DNA from: Actinomadura coerulea
Lineage (GTDB): Bacteria; Actinomycetota; Actinomycetes; Streptosporangiales; Streptosporangiaceae
Assembly: GCF_014208105.1 (NCBI RefSeq)
Contig: NZ_JACHMQ010000001.1
Location: forward strand, 1,054,001 to 1,118,000
DNA: 64,000 bases
Reading direction: 5' to 3'
Part shown: in pieces, positions 8,288 through 16,482 of the stretch
How the letters are laid out: each line of letters starts with the position of its first letter
Numbering within the stretch: the stretch's first letter is position 1
Notes under the pieces: generated by a model
What the model was told of the DNA's origin: nothing
The model's database searches: none
Seen by the model: the letters and a program-made list of their open reading frames with translations, nothing else
Program-made: the position numbers and the translations under genes

Positions 8288-9154
8288 ATGTCCGATCCGA
8301 TCATCGTCGGAGCCGACGGCTCCGTGCCCTCCGAACGGGCCGTGGCCTGGGCGGCGGACGAGGCCGCCCGGTACGGGCGCGCCCTGAAGATCCTGCACGC
8401 GGTGGAGCGGTGGGGGTTCGACGTCCCGCTCAACACCGCCCCCGGCGAGGTGGTGTCGCTGTCGCTGCGGGGCGAGGAGGTGCTGGCCGCGGCCGAGCGC
8501 GTCGCGCACGCCCGGCGGCCGGAGGTGCCGGTGAGCCTTGAACTGGCGTCCGCGCGCACCGTCCGGGCCTTGGCCGAGCACTCCGAGGAGGCGTTCGAGC
8601 TGGTGGTGGGGTGCCGCGGACTCGGCGGGTTCGCCGGTCTGATCCTCGGCTCGGTCGGGCTGGGCGCGGTCCGCCACTCCGCCTGCCCGGTCGTGGTGGT
8701 GCGCGGCGAACCGGCCGCCGAACGCCGCGAGATCGCCGTGGGCATCGGTCTCGGCGACGACTCCGCCGTGCTGGGGTACGCCTTCCGGGCCGCCGTCGTG
8801 CGGGAGGCGAGGCTGCGCGTCGTGCACGCCTGGCCGTTCCCCGCGGCCCTGGACGAGGCCGGAGCGGGCCTCGACCTCCGCCGCGTCGAGGAGCGGGCCC
8901 GGTGGCGCGTCATCGAGGCCCACGCGCCCCTGCGCAAGAGCTTCCCGGGGGTGGAGGTCGTGGAGGACATCGTGCGGGACAACCCCGCCGCCGCGCTCGT
9001 CGCCGCGTCCCGCGACGTCGATCTGGTGATCGCCGGCTCGCATCCCCGCGAGGGTCTGACCGTTCCGCGCAGCCGCGCGGTGACGCACGGCCTCCTGCAC
9101 CACGCGCACTGCCCGGTCGCCGTCGTCCCCGCCGCGGAGCCCCCCGCGCCGTGA
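8288..9154 (+). CDS. Universal stress protein, two USP domains (USP 2)
   Basis: A 288-aa tandem USP beginning PIIVGADGSVPSERAVAWAADEA. The domain-1 nucleotide loop is GCRGLGGFAGLILGSVG; domain 2 ends SHPREGLTVPRSRAVTHGLLHHAHCPVAVVP, which lacks the full loop. It belongs to the same subgroup as USPs 10 and 11 (shared LKILHAVERW/LxIVHAxExWPY and FELVVGCRGxGGF). ATG 8288 is chosen for the GAGGAG about 8 bases upstream. It is last in the ADH-USP-USP unit; a 15-bp-stem terminator follows at 9181. Confidence 0.93.
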   Translation: MSDPIIVGADGSVPSERAVAWAADEAARYGRALKILHAVERWGFDVPLNTAPGEVVSLSLRGEEVLAAAERVAHARRPEVPVSLELASARTVRALAEHSEEAFELVVGCRGLGGFAGLILGSVGLGAVRHSACPVVVVRGEPAAERREIAVGIGLGDDSAVLGYAFRAAVVREARLRVVHAWPFPAALDEAGAGLDLRRVEERARWRVIEAHAPLRKSFPGVEVVEDIVRDNPAAALVAASRDVDLVIAGSHPREGLTVPRSRAVTHGLLHHAHCPVAVVPAAEPPAP

Positions 9155-9180
9155 GCGGGCACCGGACATGGTCGCCGCAC

Positions 9181-9215
9181 CGCGGAAGGCCCGGCGAACC
9201 GCCGGGCCTTCCGCG
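9181..9215. terminator. Bidirectional hairpin terminator
   Basis: cgcggaaggcccggc pairs perfectly with gccgggccttccgcg around a 5-nt loop (gaacc). It lies between the convergent USP 2 and split-barrel genes. Confidence 0.8.
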
Positions 9216-9257
9216 ATGGGAACGGGGACGAACGGGCGGCGTGGGCCGCCGCGCCGT

Positions 9258-9674
9258 TCAGGCCGCGGTCTCGCGGTCGCCGACCGGGACGGCCCCGACG
9301 CGCTGGCCGGTGACCCGCCCGCAGGAGACCAGGATGAACTCCGCGCCCGTCCAGGGCCGGAGGGCCTCGCGGGCGCTCTCCCCGGGATCGCGGACGACCC
9401 GGGCCCGTCCGACGACGGTGACCGACCACCCGCTGCGGCCGGCGGCGTCCAGATCGTCGGCCTGGAAGGCAACGATCGCCCCTCGGGTCGCGGCGAGCAG
9501 CCTGGAACCGGGCGGCACCGGGATGACGACGTCCTCGCCGTCGACGACGAAACCGACCGGCGCCACGGCGGGCAGCGCCTGCTCGGTGAAGACGATCCGC
9601 CCGACGGCGGCCGTGCTCATGAGGCGCAGGCACTCCGCTCGCGTGAGGCCCGCCGCCTCCTCCGCGCTCCCCAT
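9258..9674 (-). CDS. Pyridoxamine 5'-phosphate oxidase-like flavin split-barrel protein (PNPOx-like 1)
   Basis: 138 aa, related to the DosR-regulon proteins Rv3129/Rv0080 by architecture. TRAECLRLMSTAAVGRIVFTEQALPAVAPVGFVVDGEDV is the standard opening of this split-barrel group; GAIVAFQADDLDAAGRSGWSVTVVGRARVV and the C-terminal AEFILVSCGRVTGQRVGA complete it. Such proteins bind FMN, F420 or haem; which one is not readable here. ATG 9674 is preferred over ATG 9689 because GGAGG is 5 nt upstream. A paralogue lies at 17471-17923. A weak dyad-like stretch at 9725-9740 does not align with the consensus. Confidence 0.85.
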   Translation of the reverse strand: MGSAEEAAGLTRAECLRLMSTAAVGRIVFTEQALPAVAPVGFVVDGEDVVIPVPPGSRLLAATRGAIVAFQADDLDAAGRSGWSVTVVGRARVVRDPGESAREALRPWTGAEFILVSCGRVTGQRVGAVPVGDRETAA

Positions 9675-9791
9675 GGTCTCCTCCCTCATGACTCCATGCT
9701 CCGTCTCGGCCGCGGCGGGCGGGAGAGGGCCAAGGTCACCTCGCCGGACGCCGTCCGTCCCGTTCCGGCCGGGCCTTTCGAATGGTCCGGC

Positions 9792-9944
9792 TCAGCCCCC
9801 CGCCGGCGGGGGGCTTCCGGCCGCCAGGGGGCTCTCCCAGGACGCGCCGGGCTGGATCTCGACGTTCTCGGCGCCGTAGGAGATGCGGACGGGGGAGGCC
9901 GCTCCGGGCCCTCGCTTGGGCACTCCCGCCAGCCACGCTGCCAT
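9792..9944 (-). CDS. Small protein, 50 aa, unknown
   Basis: Short minus-strand frame opening MAAWLAGVPKRGPGAASPVR and continuing ISYGAENVEIQPGASWESPL. I know no family for it. Support for a real gene: gaggcgagggg directly upstream of the ATG, a perfect DevR-type box (9987-10000) 43 bp upstream and shared with USP 3, and a perfect GC hairpin starting exactly at the stop codon. Against: the length is small and codon bias alone is weak evidence at this size. If real it is probably a DevR-controlled small soluble protein. Confidence 0.5.
   Translation of the reverse strand: MAAWLAGVPKRGPGAASPVRISYGAENVEIQPGASWESPLAAGSPPPAGG
9794..9815 (-). terminator. Hairpin at the stop codon of the 9792-9944 small gene
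   Basis: agcccccc and ggggggct pair perfectly around gccggc, beginning inside the TGA of the small gene on the minus strand. Confidence 0.55.
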
Positions 9945-9986
9945 CGGCCCCTCGCCTCCCGGCAGTACCGGACGACCCGGCGCGGC

Positions 9987-10000
9987 GGGACCTTCGGCCC
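9987..10000 (+). promoter_or_regulatory. DevR-type box (consensus) between small protein and USP 3
   Basis: gggaccttcggccc, the commonest version of the motif here. It is 67 bp before the USP 3 ATG and 43 bp before the divergent small gene. Confidence 0.85.
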
Positions 10001-10066
10001 GTGCCCCGCGTGTTCCGACCGGCCGAAACTGGAGGCGGGACCTCTGCACGATGAGGGGGCGGACGG

Positions 10067-10969
10067 ATGGCCGCGCTGACGAAGGCCCAGAGGTCGAACG
10101 TCTTGTTCGGCTACGACGGGACCAAGGAGAACGACCCCGCACTGCGCTGGGCGGTGGAGGAGGCGCGGCTGCGCGGGCTCGACCTGATGCTGTGCCACTG
10201 CTGGCACTGGCCGTACCCGAGCGGTCACGTGGACCCCGGCGTGCAGGCGGTGCTCCAGCGGGCGGGAGAGAACCTCCTGCGCAAGGGGGCGCGCCGCGCA
10301 CGCGATCTGGGCGGGGGGAAGGTGCGGACGCTGCTGAGGCGGGAGCCCGCCTGCGACACGCTGGTGTACGAGTCCGACGACGCGGAGCTGATCGTGGTCG
10401 GCTCGCACGAGCGGCACCGGCTGCCCGCGGGCTCGACGGCGATGGAGCTCCCGGCGCGGACCCGCCGTCCCGTGGTGGCCGTCCGCGGCGCGGGCGGCGG
10501 CCACGGCGCGGACGGCGGTCACGGTCTCATCGTGGCCGGAGTCGACGCGTCGGAGGGCGCGGACGCGACGATCGGCTTCGCCATTGAAGAGGCCGCGCTG
10601 CGCGAGTGCGACCTGCGGGTCGTGCACGGGGCGTGGGAGCCGGGCGCCGTCCCCCAGAGCGACCTGCCGCTGTTCGCCGACAAGGCCAGGCTGTTCCAGG
10701 CGCGGGCCGCGATGCTGGAGCGGGTCGTCCACCCCTGGCGGCGGCGGTACCCGAAGGTCCACGTGGACGTCTCGCTGCTGCTGGAGCGTCCCCGGGAGAC
10801 GCTGCTGAACGCCGCCGACGGCGCCGACCTGCTCGTGGTGGGCGACCGCGGCACCGGAAGCCTGGATCCGCTGCTGCTGGGGGCGACCAGCTCGGCGATG
10901 CTGCACCACGCCCCCTGCTCGGTGGCGATCGTCCCGGCGCCCCGGTACGCCGCCCAGAGCGTCGCCTGA
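10067..10969 (+). CDS. Universal stress protein, two USP domains (USP 3)
   Basis: A 300-aa tandem USP. Domain 1 opens NVLFGYDGTKENDPALRWAVEEA and has the HCWHWPYP segment typical of a subgroup found repeatedly in this window (USPs 4, 6, 8, 12). Its terminal loop is degraded (GSHERHRLPAGSTAMEL). Domain 2 opens LIVAGVDASEGADATIGFAIEEAAL and keeps the loop GDRGTGSLDPLLLGATSSAM. A Gly/His-rich linker (GAGGGHGADGGHG) joins the two. Monocistronic under the box at 9987; the next gene is convergent. Confidence 0.92.
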   Translation: MAALTKAQRSNVLFGYDGTKENDPALRWAVEEARLRGLDLMLCHCWHWPYPSGHVDPGVQAVLQRAGENLLRKGARRARDLGGGKVRTLLRREPACDTLVYESDDAELIVVGSHERHRLPAGSTAMELPARTRRPVVAVRGAGGGHGADGGHGLIVAGVDASEGADATIGFAIEEAALRECDLRVVHGAWEPGAVPQSDLPLFADKARLFQARAAMLERVVHPWRRRYPKVHVDVSLLLERPRETLLNAADGADLLVVGDRGTGSLDPLLLGATSSAMLHHAPCSVAIVPAPRYAAQSVA

Positions 10970-10991
10970 GAGGGGCCCCGCCCGCCGTTTT

Positions 10992-11516
10992 TCAGTCAGG
11001 GGGGATGTTGCTGCGGCCCGGGTGAGGGGCCGGGGTCTCGCGGGGGAGCACGGGCTCGATCCGGTACAGCGACGGCATGCCCCCGGTCCGCGCAGGGATC
11101 TCGCGGTGCACTCCGGCGAGGGCGCAGACCAGGTCCCGCGCGGTGACGAGGCCCGCCAGGGCGCCGTGCTCGTCCGTCACCGCCACGTAGTCCCGGTCCG
11201 ACTCCAGCATGGCCAGCGCCGCTTCGGCGACCGTGTCCGACGGGCGCACCGTCGCGGGCGCCTGAGGGGGCAGGAGGGCCGTGACGGGGCGGCGGGCCTC
11301 GCGGGGGACGGCGGCGTTCCAGGTGGAGGTGAGGGTCTGGGCGTCCAGGACGCCGAGGAACCCGCCCTCGACGTCGGTGACCGGCAGGTGGTGGATCTCG
11401 GCCCGGCACATCAGCTCCCAGGCCATGAGCACGGACTCGTCCGCGGCGATGGTGAGCAGGTCGCGGCTCATCAGCTCGGCGACGGCGCGCTGCTCCAGCG
11501 GTGGGCTCGACGTCAT
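10992..11516 (-). CDS. CBS-domain-pair protein, second gene of the ctpF-like operon
   Basis: 174 aa with two CBS motifs. CBS1 is AVAELMSRDLLTIAADESVLMAWELM followed by HHLPVTDVEGGFLGVLD; CBS2 is ATVRPSDTVAEAALAMLESDRDYVAVTDEHGALAGLVTARDLV. CBS pairs usually bind adenine nucleotides. Its ATG overlaps the TGA of the upstream P-type ATPase by 4 nt (ATGA), so the two are translationally coupled, and a regulatory role on the pump is a fair inference. The short C-terminal tail is proline/arginine-rich and not conserved-looking. Confidence 0.9.
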   Translation of the reverse strand: MTSSPPLEQRAVAELMSRDLLTIAADESVLMAWELMCRAEIHHLPVTDVEGGFLGVLDAQTLTSTWNAAVPREARRPVTALLPPQAPATVRPSDTVAEAALAMLESDRDYVAVTDEHGALAGLVTARDLVCALAGVHREIPARTGGMPSLYRIEPVLPRETPAPHPGRSNIPPD

Positions 11517-14236
11517 GGCTCCTCCTCCGGGCTGGACGGCTTGCCTCCGGCTCCAGACTCCTCTTGGGCGCCGGCCGCGGGCAGGGGCGAACGTCCCCCG
11601 CTCGGTTGCCGGAGGGCCGGATCGGCGCGCCACTGGACGTACTTCAAGATCTCGATCACCACGTAGGAGACGGCGGCGATGACGACGATCCGCGCCCAGG
11701 CGCCGGCGCCGAGCGGGGCGGAGTGGAACAGGCCGTTCATGAAGGGCGCGTAGGTGTAGAGCGCCTGGATGGCGACGAGGGCCAGGACGCTGGCGCCGAC
11801 CCAGGGGTTGCGGCGGACGCCGCGCCACAGCAGCGGGCGGTCCAGCGACAGGCAGTTGAAGAGGTAGGTGAGCAGCGTCAGCGCGAAGACGTTGACGACG
11901 ATGGTCTGCGCCACCTGCGGTGTGGCGCCGTGGGCGCGTTCCCAGTGCTGGAGGCCGAACGCCCCGGCGAGCAGGATCGCCGAGACCGCCAGGATGCGCA
12001 GCGTCATCGCGCGGGTGAGCAGCGGCAGGGACGGGTCGCGGGGCGGGCGGCTCATGATGTGCTCGTCCTTGGGCTCGACGGAGAACGGCAGGCCCAGCAC
12101 GAGCACCGCGGTCATGTTCAGCCAGAGGACCTGCAGCGGCAGGACGGGCAGCGCCGTGCCCGCGACGATCGCGGCGACCAGCACGAGCCCGAGCCCGATG
12201 TTGGACGGCAGCGCCCAGACGATGAACTTCACGAGGTTGTCGAAGACGCCGCGCCCCTCCTCGACGGCCTTCTCGATCGAGGCGAAGTCGTCGCCGGTCA
12301 GGACCATGTCGGCCGACTCCTTGGCGGCGTCGGTGCCGGCGCGTCCCATGGCGACGCCGATGTCGGCCTGCTTCAGCGCGGGCGCGTCGTTGACCCCGTC
12401 CCCGGTCATCGCGATGACGTGCCCGCGGTCCTGAAGGATCTGGACGAGGCGGAGCTTCTGCTCGGGGGAGACGCGGGCGAAGACGGTGGTGGCCTGGACG
12501 CGGTCGGCGGAGACACCGGCGGTGAGCTCGGCGCCGGTCATCACCTCGCCGTGCAGCCCGACGCGGGCTCCGACGGCGCGCGCGGTGGCGGCGTGGTCAC
12601 CAGTGATCATTTTGACCTGGACGCCGGCGTCGTGGCAGGTCCGGACGGCCCGCGCGGCGTCCTCGCGGGGCGGGTCGAGCATGGCCTGCAGGCCGAGGAA
12701 GGTCAGCGGGGGCGGTTCGTCCAGGCCGGAGCCGCCCGCGCGTCCCCGGGCGAAGGCGAGCACGCGCAGTGCCTGGCCGCCGTAGGCCTCGGCGCGCGCG
12801 GTGACCGCCGCGCGGTCGAGCGGGACGGGCGCGCCGTCCGGGCCGGCGGCGTCCTCGCACAGCTCCAGGATCCGCTCGACGGGGCCCTTGACGTAGACGG
12901 CGCCGTCCTGGTGCAGGGTGGCCATGTAGCGGCGCTCGGCGGTGAACGGCAGGGTGGCGACGCGGTCCGGCACGCCGTCGAGGCCGGCCTTGGCCGCGCT
13001 GGTCAGCAGGGCGCCTTCGGTCGGGTCCCCGGTGATGTGCCAGCCGTCCCGCCGGTGCAGCTGCGCGTCGTTGCAGCCGAGACCGGCCAGCAGGGTCTCC
13101 CTGAGCGCGGGGTGGGCGGCGGCGTCGACGTCGCGGCCGTCCCGCCGGATCGTCCCGGTGGGCGCGTAGCCGGTGCCGGTGACGGTGTAGTCGCGCCCGC
13201 CGGCGGTGACGGCGGTGACGGTCATCTGGTTCTGGGTGAGCGTGCCGGTCTTGTCGGTGCAGATGACGGTGGTGCTGCCGAGCGTCTCGACGGCGGGCAG
13301 GTGCCGGACGATGGCGCCGCGGCGCACCATGCGCGAGACGCCGAGCGCGAGGGTGATCGTGACGACCGCGGGCAGGCCCTCGGGGATCGCGCCGACCGCG
13401 AGGGCGACCGCGGCGGTGAGCATCTCGGTCGCGCCGCGCCCGCGGAGCACGCCGATGAGGAAGGTCAGCGCGGCCAGCGCCAGGATCGCCACCGTCACGA
13501 TCTTGCTGAAGTGGGTGATCTTGCGGGTGAGGGGCGTCCGCACCGCGCCGGTGCCCTGCACCAGCCGGTTGATGCCGCCGAGCTCGGTGTCCGCGCCGGT
13601 CGCCACCACCAGGCCCGCGGCGCTTCCGGCCGTCGCCAGCGTGCCGGAGAAGGCCATGCCGGCGCGGTCGGCGAGGGCGGCCTCGTCCTGCGCCGCGGTG
13701 CCCTTGGCGACGGGCACCGACTCGCCGGTGAGCGCCGACTCGTCCACGGCGAACTCGTCGGCGCGCAGCAGCCTCAGGTCGGCCGGGACCTTGTCGCCCG
13801 CCTCCAGCCTGACCAGGTCGCCGCGCACCAGTTCGGCCGACGGCACGCGCCGGGCCGCGCCGTCGCGGACGACCAGCGCCGCCGTCTGGGCCATGGCGGC
13901 CAGGGCGCCCAGCGCCTTCTCCGCGCGCGACTCCTGGACGAAGCCGACGACGGCGTTGACGACCACCACACCGAGGATCACCAGCGCGTCGACGTGCTCG
14001 CCGAGCAGCCCGGTCACCGCCGCCGACGCCAGCAGCACGTAGATCAGCGGGCTGTTGAACTGGAGGAGGAAGCGCACGACGGGGCCGCGTCCGCGCGCGG
14101 CGGGCAGCGTGTTGGGCCCGTCGCGCTCCAGCCGTCGCGCCGCCTCGCCGGAGGCGAGCCCGTGGGAGGCGTCGCCTCCGAACTCGCGCACGACCTCTTC
14201 GGCCGTCCTGCGGTAGGGCGCCGGAGCCGTCGTCAT
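11513..14236 (-). CDS. ctpF: Cation-transporting P-type ATPase, CtpF-like (P2A)
   Basis: 907 aa, the length of M. tuberculosis CtpF (Rv1997, a DosR-regulon pump). The order is intact: an N-terminal cation-ATPase domain (AEEVVREFGGDASHGLASGEAARRL), the actuator loop DESALTGESVPV, helix 4 with VGAIPEGLPAVV (the PEGL/Ca2+-type signature), phosphorylation site ICTDKTGTLTQNQM (Asp328), nucleotide-binding HITGDPTEGALL, hinge MTGDGVNDAPALKQADIG, and six C-terminal helices including NMTAVLVLGLPFSVEPKD. Probably exports Ca2+ or a similar divalent cation. It is transcribed from the divergent region shared with USP 4 that holds a DevR-type box. Confidence 0.93.
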   Translation of the reverse strand: MTTAPAPYRRTAEEVVREFGGDASHGLASGEAARRLERDGPNTLPAARGRGPVVRFLLQFNSPLIYVLLASAAVTGLLGEHVDALVILGVVVVNAVVGFVQESRAEKALGALAAMAQTAALVVRDGAARRVPSAELVRGDLVRLEAGDKVPADLRLLRADEFAVDESALTGESVPVAKGTAAQDEAALADRAGMAFSGTLATAGSAAGLVVATGADTELGGINRLVQGTGAVRTPLTRKITHFSKIVTVAILALAALTFLIGVLRGRGATEMLTAAVALAVGAIPEGLPAVVTITLALGVSRMVRRGAIVRHLPAVETLGSTTVICTDKTGTLTQNQMTVTAVTAGGRDYTVTGTGYAPTGTIRRDGRDVDAAAHPALRETLLAGLGCNDAQLHRRDGWHITGDPTEGALLTSAAKAGLDGVPDRVATLPFTAERRYMATLHQDGAVYVKGPVERILELCEDAAGPDGAPVPLDRAAVTARAEAYGGQALRVLAFARGRAGGSGLDEPPPLTFLGLQAMLDPPREDAARAVRTCHDAGVQVKMITGDHAATARAVGARVGLHGEVMTGAELTAGVSADRVQATTVFARVSPEQKLRLVQILQDRGHVIAMTGDGVNDAPALKQADIGVAMGRAGTDAAKESADMVLTGDDFASIEKAVEEGRGVFDNLVKFIVWALPSNIGLGLVLVAAIVAGTALPVLPLQVLWLNMTAVLVLGLPFSVEPKDEHIMSRPPRDPSLPLLTRAMTLRILAVSAILLAGAFGLQHWERAHGATPQVAQTIVVNVFALTLLTYLFNCLSLDRPLLWRGVRRNPWVGASVLALVAIQALYTYAPFMNGLFHSAPLGAGAWARIVVIAAVSYVVIEILKYVQWRADPALRQPSGGRSPLPAAGAQEESGAGGKPSSPEEEP

Positions 14237-14346
14237 CGCGGCCCGCGCCCCCGGCCGCCGGGGTCGGCGACCGCGGGGTCGCAGCGAACGTCCATCGTCG
14301 CACCTCCTGCCGCCACCAGCTTGGCCCGGCGCCGCGGCGAAGATCA

Positions 14347-14360
14347 GGGCCGAAGGTCCC
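14347..14360 (+). promoter_or_regulatory. DevR-type box shared by ctpF-like operon and USP 4
   Basis: gggccgaaggtccc (complement of gggaccttcggccc), 111 bp from the ATPase ATG and 75 bp from the USP 4 ATG. Confidence 0.85.
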
Positions 14361-14434
14361 TGCGTCGGCGGACCCACGCCCCTGACAGCCTCGCGCCCGG
14401 GTTGTGAGGCTGGGGAGCCTGGAGGTGGAAGACG

Positions 14435-15319
14435 ATGGACGGACCACATGTCCTGGTCGGGTTCGACGGTTCCCCCGCCGCCGGGCGCGCCCTGCGCTGG
14501 GCGGCGGCGGAGGCGGCCCTGCGGGCCGTGCCCCTGCGGGTCTGCCACGCCTGGAACTGGCCCTACCCCGCGGGGCCGGAGGGCGACGAGGCACTGGAGA
14601 TCGTCCGCGGCATGGGCACCATCGCCCTGGAGGAGGGGCTCCGGATCGCGCGGGAGACCGCGCCCGGTCTGGACGTGCGGCCGCTGCTGTCCAAGGGCAC
14701 GCCGCCCGCCGCGCTGCTGGCGGCGTCGCGGGACGCCGAACTGATCGTGGTCGGCGCCCGCGGGGCCGGCGGGTTCGACCGGCTGCCGCTGGGCTCGACC
14801 GCCGTCCACGTGCCGGCGCACGCCGACCGCCCCGTCGTCGTCGTGCCCTCCCACGAGCCGGCGCCCGCCGGCAAGAGGATCGTCGTCGGCATCGACGGGT
14901 CGCCCGCGAGCCAGGCCGCGCTGAGGTTCGCCCTGTGCGAGGCCGCGCTGTGGCAAGCCCCGGTGACGCTGGTGTGCGCGTGGTGGGACCCCGCCTCGCT
15001 CCCGGCCCCGGACCGGCTGCCGTTCAGCGATCCGCAGGGGCTCGAGGAGCAGGCCAGGGCGCGGTTCGCCGCGGCGGTCGCGCCCCTGCTCGCCGCGCAC
15101 CCGCAGGTCGCCGTCGAACGGCGGTTCGTCCTGGAGCGGGCCGGTCGCGCCCTCGCCGACGAGGCCCGGGACGCACGGCTGCTCGTGGTCGGCGACCGCG
15201 GCATCGGCTCGTCCCCCAAGACCCTGCTCGGCGCCGTCGCGAGGTTCGTGCTGCACGAGGCGCCGGGACCGGTCGCGGTCGTCCACGACCGCGACCCCCA
15301 CGCGAAGGAGCCGTCATGA
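14435..15319 (+). CDS. Universal stress protein, two USP domains (USP 4)
   Basis: A 294-aa tandem USP of the CHAWNWPYP subgroup. Domain 1 opens HVLVGFDGSPAAGRALRWAAAEAAL and keeps the loop GARGAGGFDRLPLGSTA. Domain 2 opens RIVVGIDGSPASQAALRFALCEAAL and ends GDRGIGSSPKTLLGAVARFVLHEAPGPVAVV. Ribosome-binding site ggagg precedes ATG 14435. The last codons overlap the start of a truncated flavodoxin frame at 15316, showing a once-coupled second gene that is now broken. Confidence 0.93.
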   Translation: MDGPHVLVGFDGSPAAGRALRWAAAEAALRAVPLRVCHAWNWPYPAGPEGDEALEIVRGMGTIALEEGLRIARETAPGLDVRPLLSKGTPPAALLAASRDAELIVVGARGAGGFDRLPLGSTAVHVPAHADRPVVVVPSHEPAPAGKRIVVGIDGSPASQAALRFALCEAALWQAPVTLVCAWWDPASLPAPDRLPFSDPQGLEEQARARFAAAVAPLLAAHPQVAVERRFVLERAGRALADEARDARLLVVGDRGIGSSPKTLLGAVARFVLHEAPGPVAVVHDRDPHAKEPS

Positions 15320-15546
15320 TCCGGGTACTGGTGGCGTACGCCTCCGAGCGCGGAGGAACCGCCGAGATCGCCGAATGTCTCTGCACGTCGTGTACGTGGT
15401 CACGCCGTGGCTGTTCGACGTCCCGGCCGATCCGGGCGCCGCCCGCGTGCGCGAGCGGCTGCTGGACGGCGGCCGGGACATCGTCGAGCTCGCCGTGGCC
15501 CGCGCCCGCGACCGCGTTCCCGGCCTGGAGGTGACCGGTGGCGCAA
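15316..15546 (+). pseudogene. Flavodoxin 5' end fused to an internal piece of a USP gene
   Basis: From ATG 15316 the frame reads MIRVLVAYASERGGTAEIAE, the FMN-phosphate-loop start of a flavodoxin, then loses sense at about 15375. In the next frame from there comes LHVVYVVTPWLFDVPADPGAARVR then GGRDIVELAVARARDRVPGLEVTG, the beta-2 to alpha-2 part of a USP domain, ending near 15546. Neither half is complete. The flavodoxin start overlaps the USP 4 stop (ATGA), so an intact USP-flavodoxin operon probably existed before a deletion joined two genes. Confidence 0.7.
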
Positions 15547-15547
15547 G

Positions 15548-15587
15548 CCTGGCCCGGCCGCCCCCCCAAGGACCCGGCCGGGCCAGG
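15548..15587. terminator. Bidirectional hairpin terminator
   Basis: cctggcccggccg (15548-15560) pairs with cggccgggccagg (15575-15587). It lies between the USP 4 transcript and the convergent devR-like gene ending at 15590. Confidence 0.75.
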
Positions 15588-15589
15588 GC

Positions 15590-16279
15590 TCAGTCGCGCC
15601 CCTGCCTGGCCCGGGCGCCGTCGGCCTTGAGCTGCGCGGCCAGGGCGGCCGCCTGGGTGCGGCGGCTCATGCCGAGCTTGGCGAAGATGTTCGAGATGTA
15701 GTTCTTGACCGTCTTCTCGGCCAGGAAGAGGCGCTCGCCGATCTGCCGGTTGGTCAGGCCCTCGCCGATGAGCTCCAGGATGTGGCGCTCCTGCTCGGTC
15801 AGGCCCTTGAGCGGGTCGCTCTTCTCCTGGCGGGTGCGGAGCCGTTCGAGCATGCGGGCCGTGCTCCGGGGGTCGAGGAGGGACTGCCCGGTGGCGACGG
15901 TGCGGACGGCGCCGACCAGGTCCGAGCCGTGGATCTGCTTGAGGACGTAGCCGGACGCCCCCGCCATGACCGCTTCGAACAGGGCGTCGTCGTCGTCGAA
16001 GGAGGTCAGCATCAGGCACGCCAGCTCCGGCAGCTGGGAGCGCAGCTCGCGGCAGACGCTCACGCCGTCCCCGTCGGGCAGGCGGACGTCGAGGACGGCC
16101 ACGTCGGGCCGCACGGCCGGAATCCGCGCCAGCGCCTCGGCCGCGGTGCCGGCCTCGCCGATGACCTCGATGTCGTCCTCGGCGGACAGCAGCGCGGCGA
16201 CTCCGCGGCGGACGACCTCGTGGTCGTCCATCAGAAAGACCCGGATCGTCCCCGCGTTCCCTGGCGTCTGGGCGGTCAT
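15590..16279 (-). CDS. devR: DevR/DosR-like response regulator
   Basis: 229 aa, NarL family. The receiver opens [20 protein letters not shown], has the phospho-acceptor in [13 protein letters not shown] (Asp64), [10 protein letters not shown] and [11 protein letters not shown]. The effector is [28 protein letters not shown], with recognition helix [26 protein letters not shown]. tuberculosis DevR has [10 protein letters not shown] at the same place, whose Lys-Lys-Asn contact the GGGAC half-site. That match plus roughly twenty GGGAC/GTCCC dyads in the window make it the likely master activator. Two boxes lie in its own upstream region, implying autoregulation. The kinase is 1.7 kb away rather than adjacent. 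Confidence 0.93.
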   Translation of the reverse strand: MTAQTPGNAGTIRVFLMDDHEVVRRGVAALLSAEDDIEVIGEAGTAAEALARIPAVRPDVAVLDVRLPDGDGVSVCRELRSQLPELACLMLTSFDDDDALFEAVMAGASGYVLKQIHGSDLVGAVRTVATGQSLLDPRSTARMLERLRTRQEKSDPLKGLTEQERHILELIGEGLTNRQIGERLFLAEKTVKNYISNIFAKLGMSRRTQAAALAAQLKADGARARQGRD

Positions 16280-16368
16280 GGCTCTCGTTTCCCTCGGTCC
16301 AGTGGTGACGGATTGGACGTTACCCCGACCCCGGACCTGTCCCCAGTCAGCGGAGGTCCCCCGCCCCC

Positions 16369-16382
16369 GGGACCTACGTCCC
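16369..16382 (+). promoter_or_regulatory. DevR-type box A between devR and the Acg gene
   Basis: gggacctacgtccc, perfect GGGAC-N4-GTCCC halves, 90 bp upstream of the devR ATG. Confidence 0.85.
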
Positions 16383-16414
16383 GACTCGGAACACGTCCCT
16401 GCGCCCCTTCGGGA

Positions 16415-16428
16415 CGGACCTTCGGCCC
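16415..16428 (+). promoter_or_regulatory. DevR-type box B between devR and the Acg gene
   Basis: cggaccttcggccc, 55 bp upstream of the Acg ATG and 46 bp from box A. Positions suggest box A serves devR and box B serves acg. Confidence 0.8.
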
Positions 16429-16482
16429 TGCCGCGGGTGCGGGGGCGGCTGGTGAGGTGAAGGGTGAGGGAAGGAGCGACCC

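Noticed and set aside
9725..9740. agggccaaggtcacct as a DevR-type box for the PNPOx-like gene 1
   Set aside because: The spacer is one base short and the right half is altered, so it does not align with the 14-bp consensus.
11501..14407. Long plus-strand frame (~968 codons) opposite the P-type ATPase
   Set aside because: Shadow frame caused by high GC; composition is Gly/Arg/Asp repeats without any domain, while the minus strand encodes a full CtpF-like protein.
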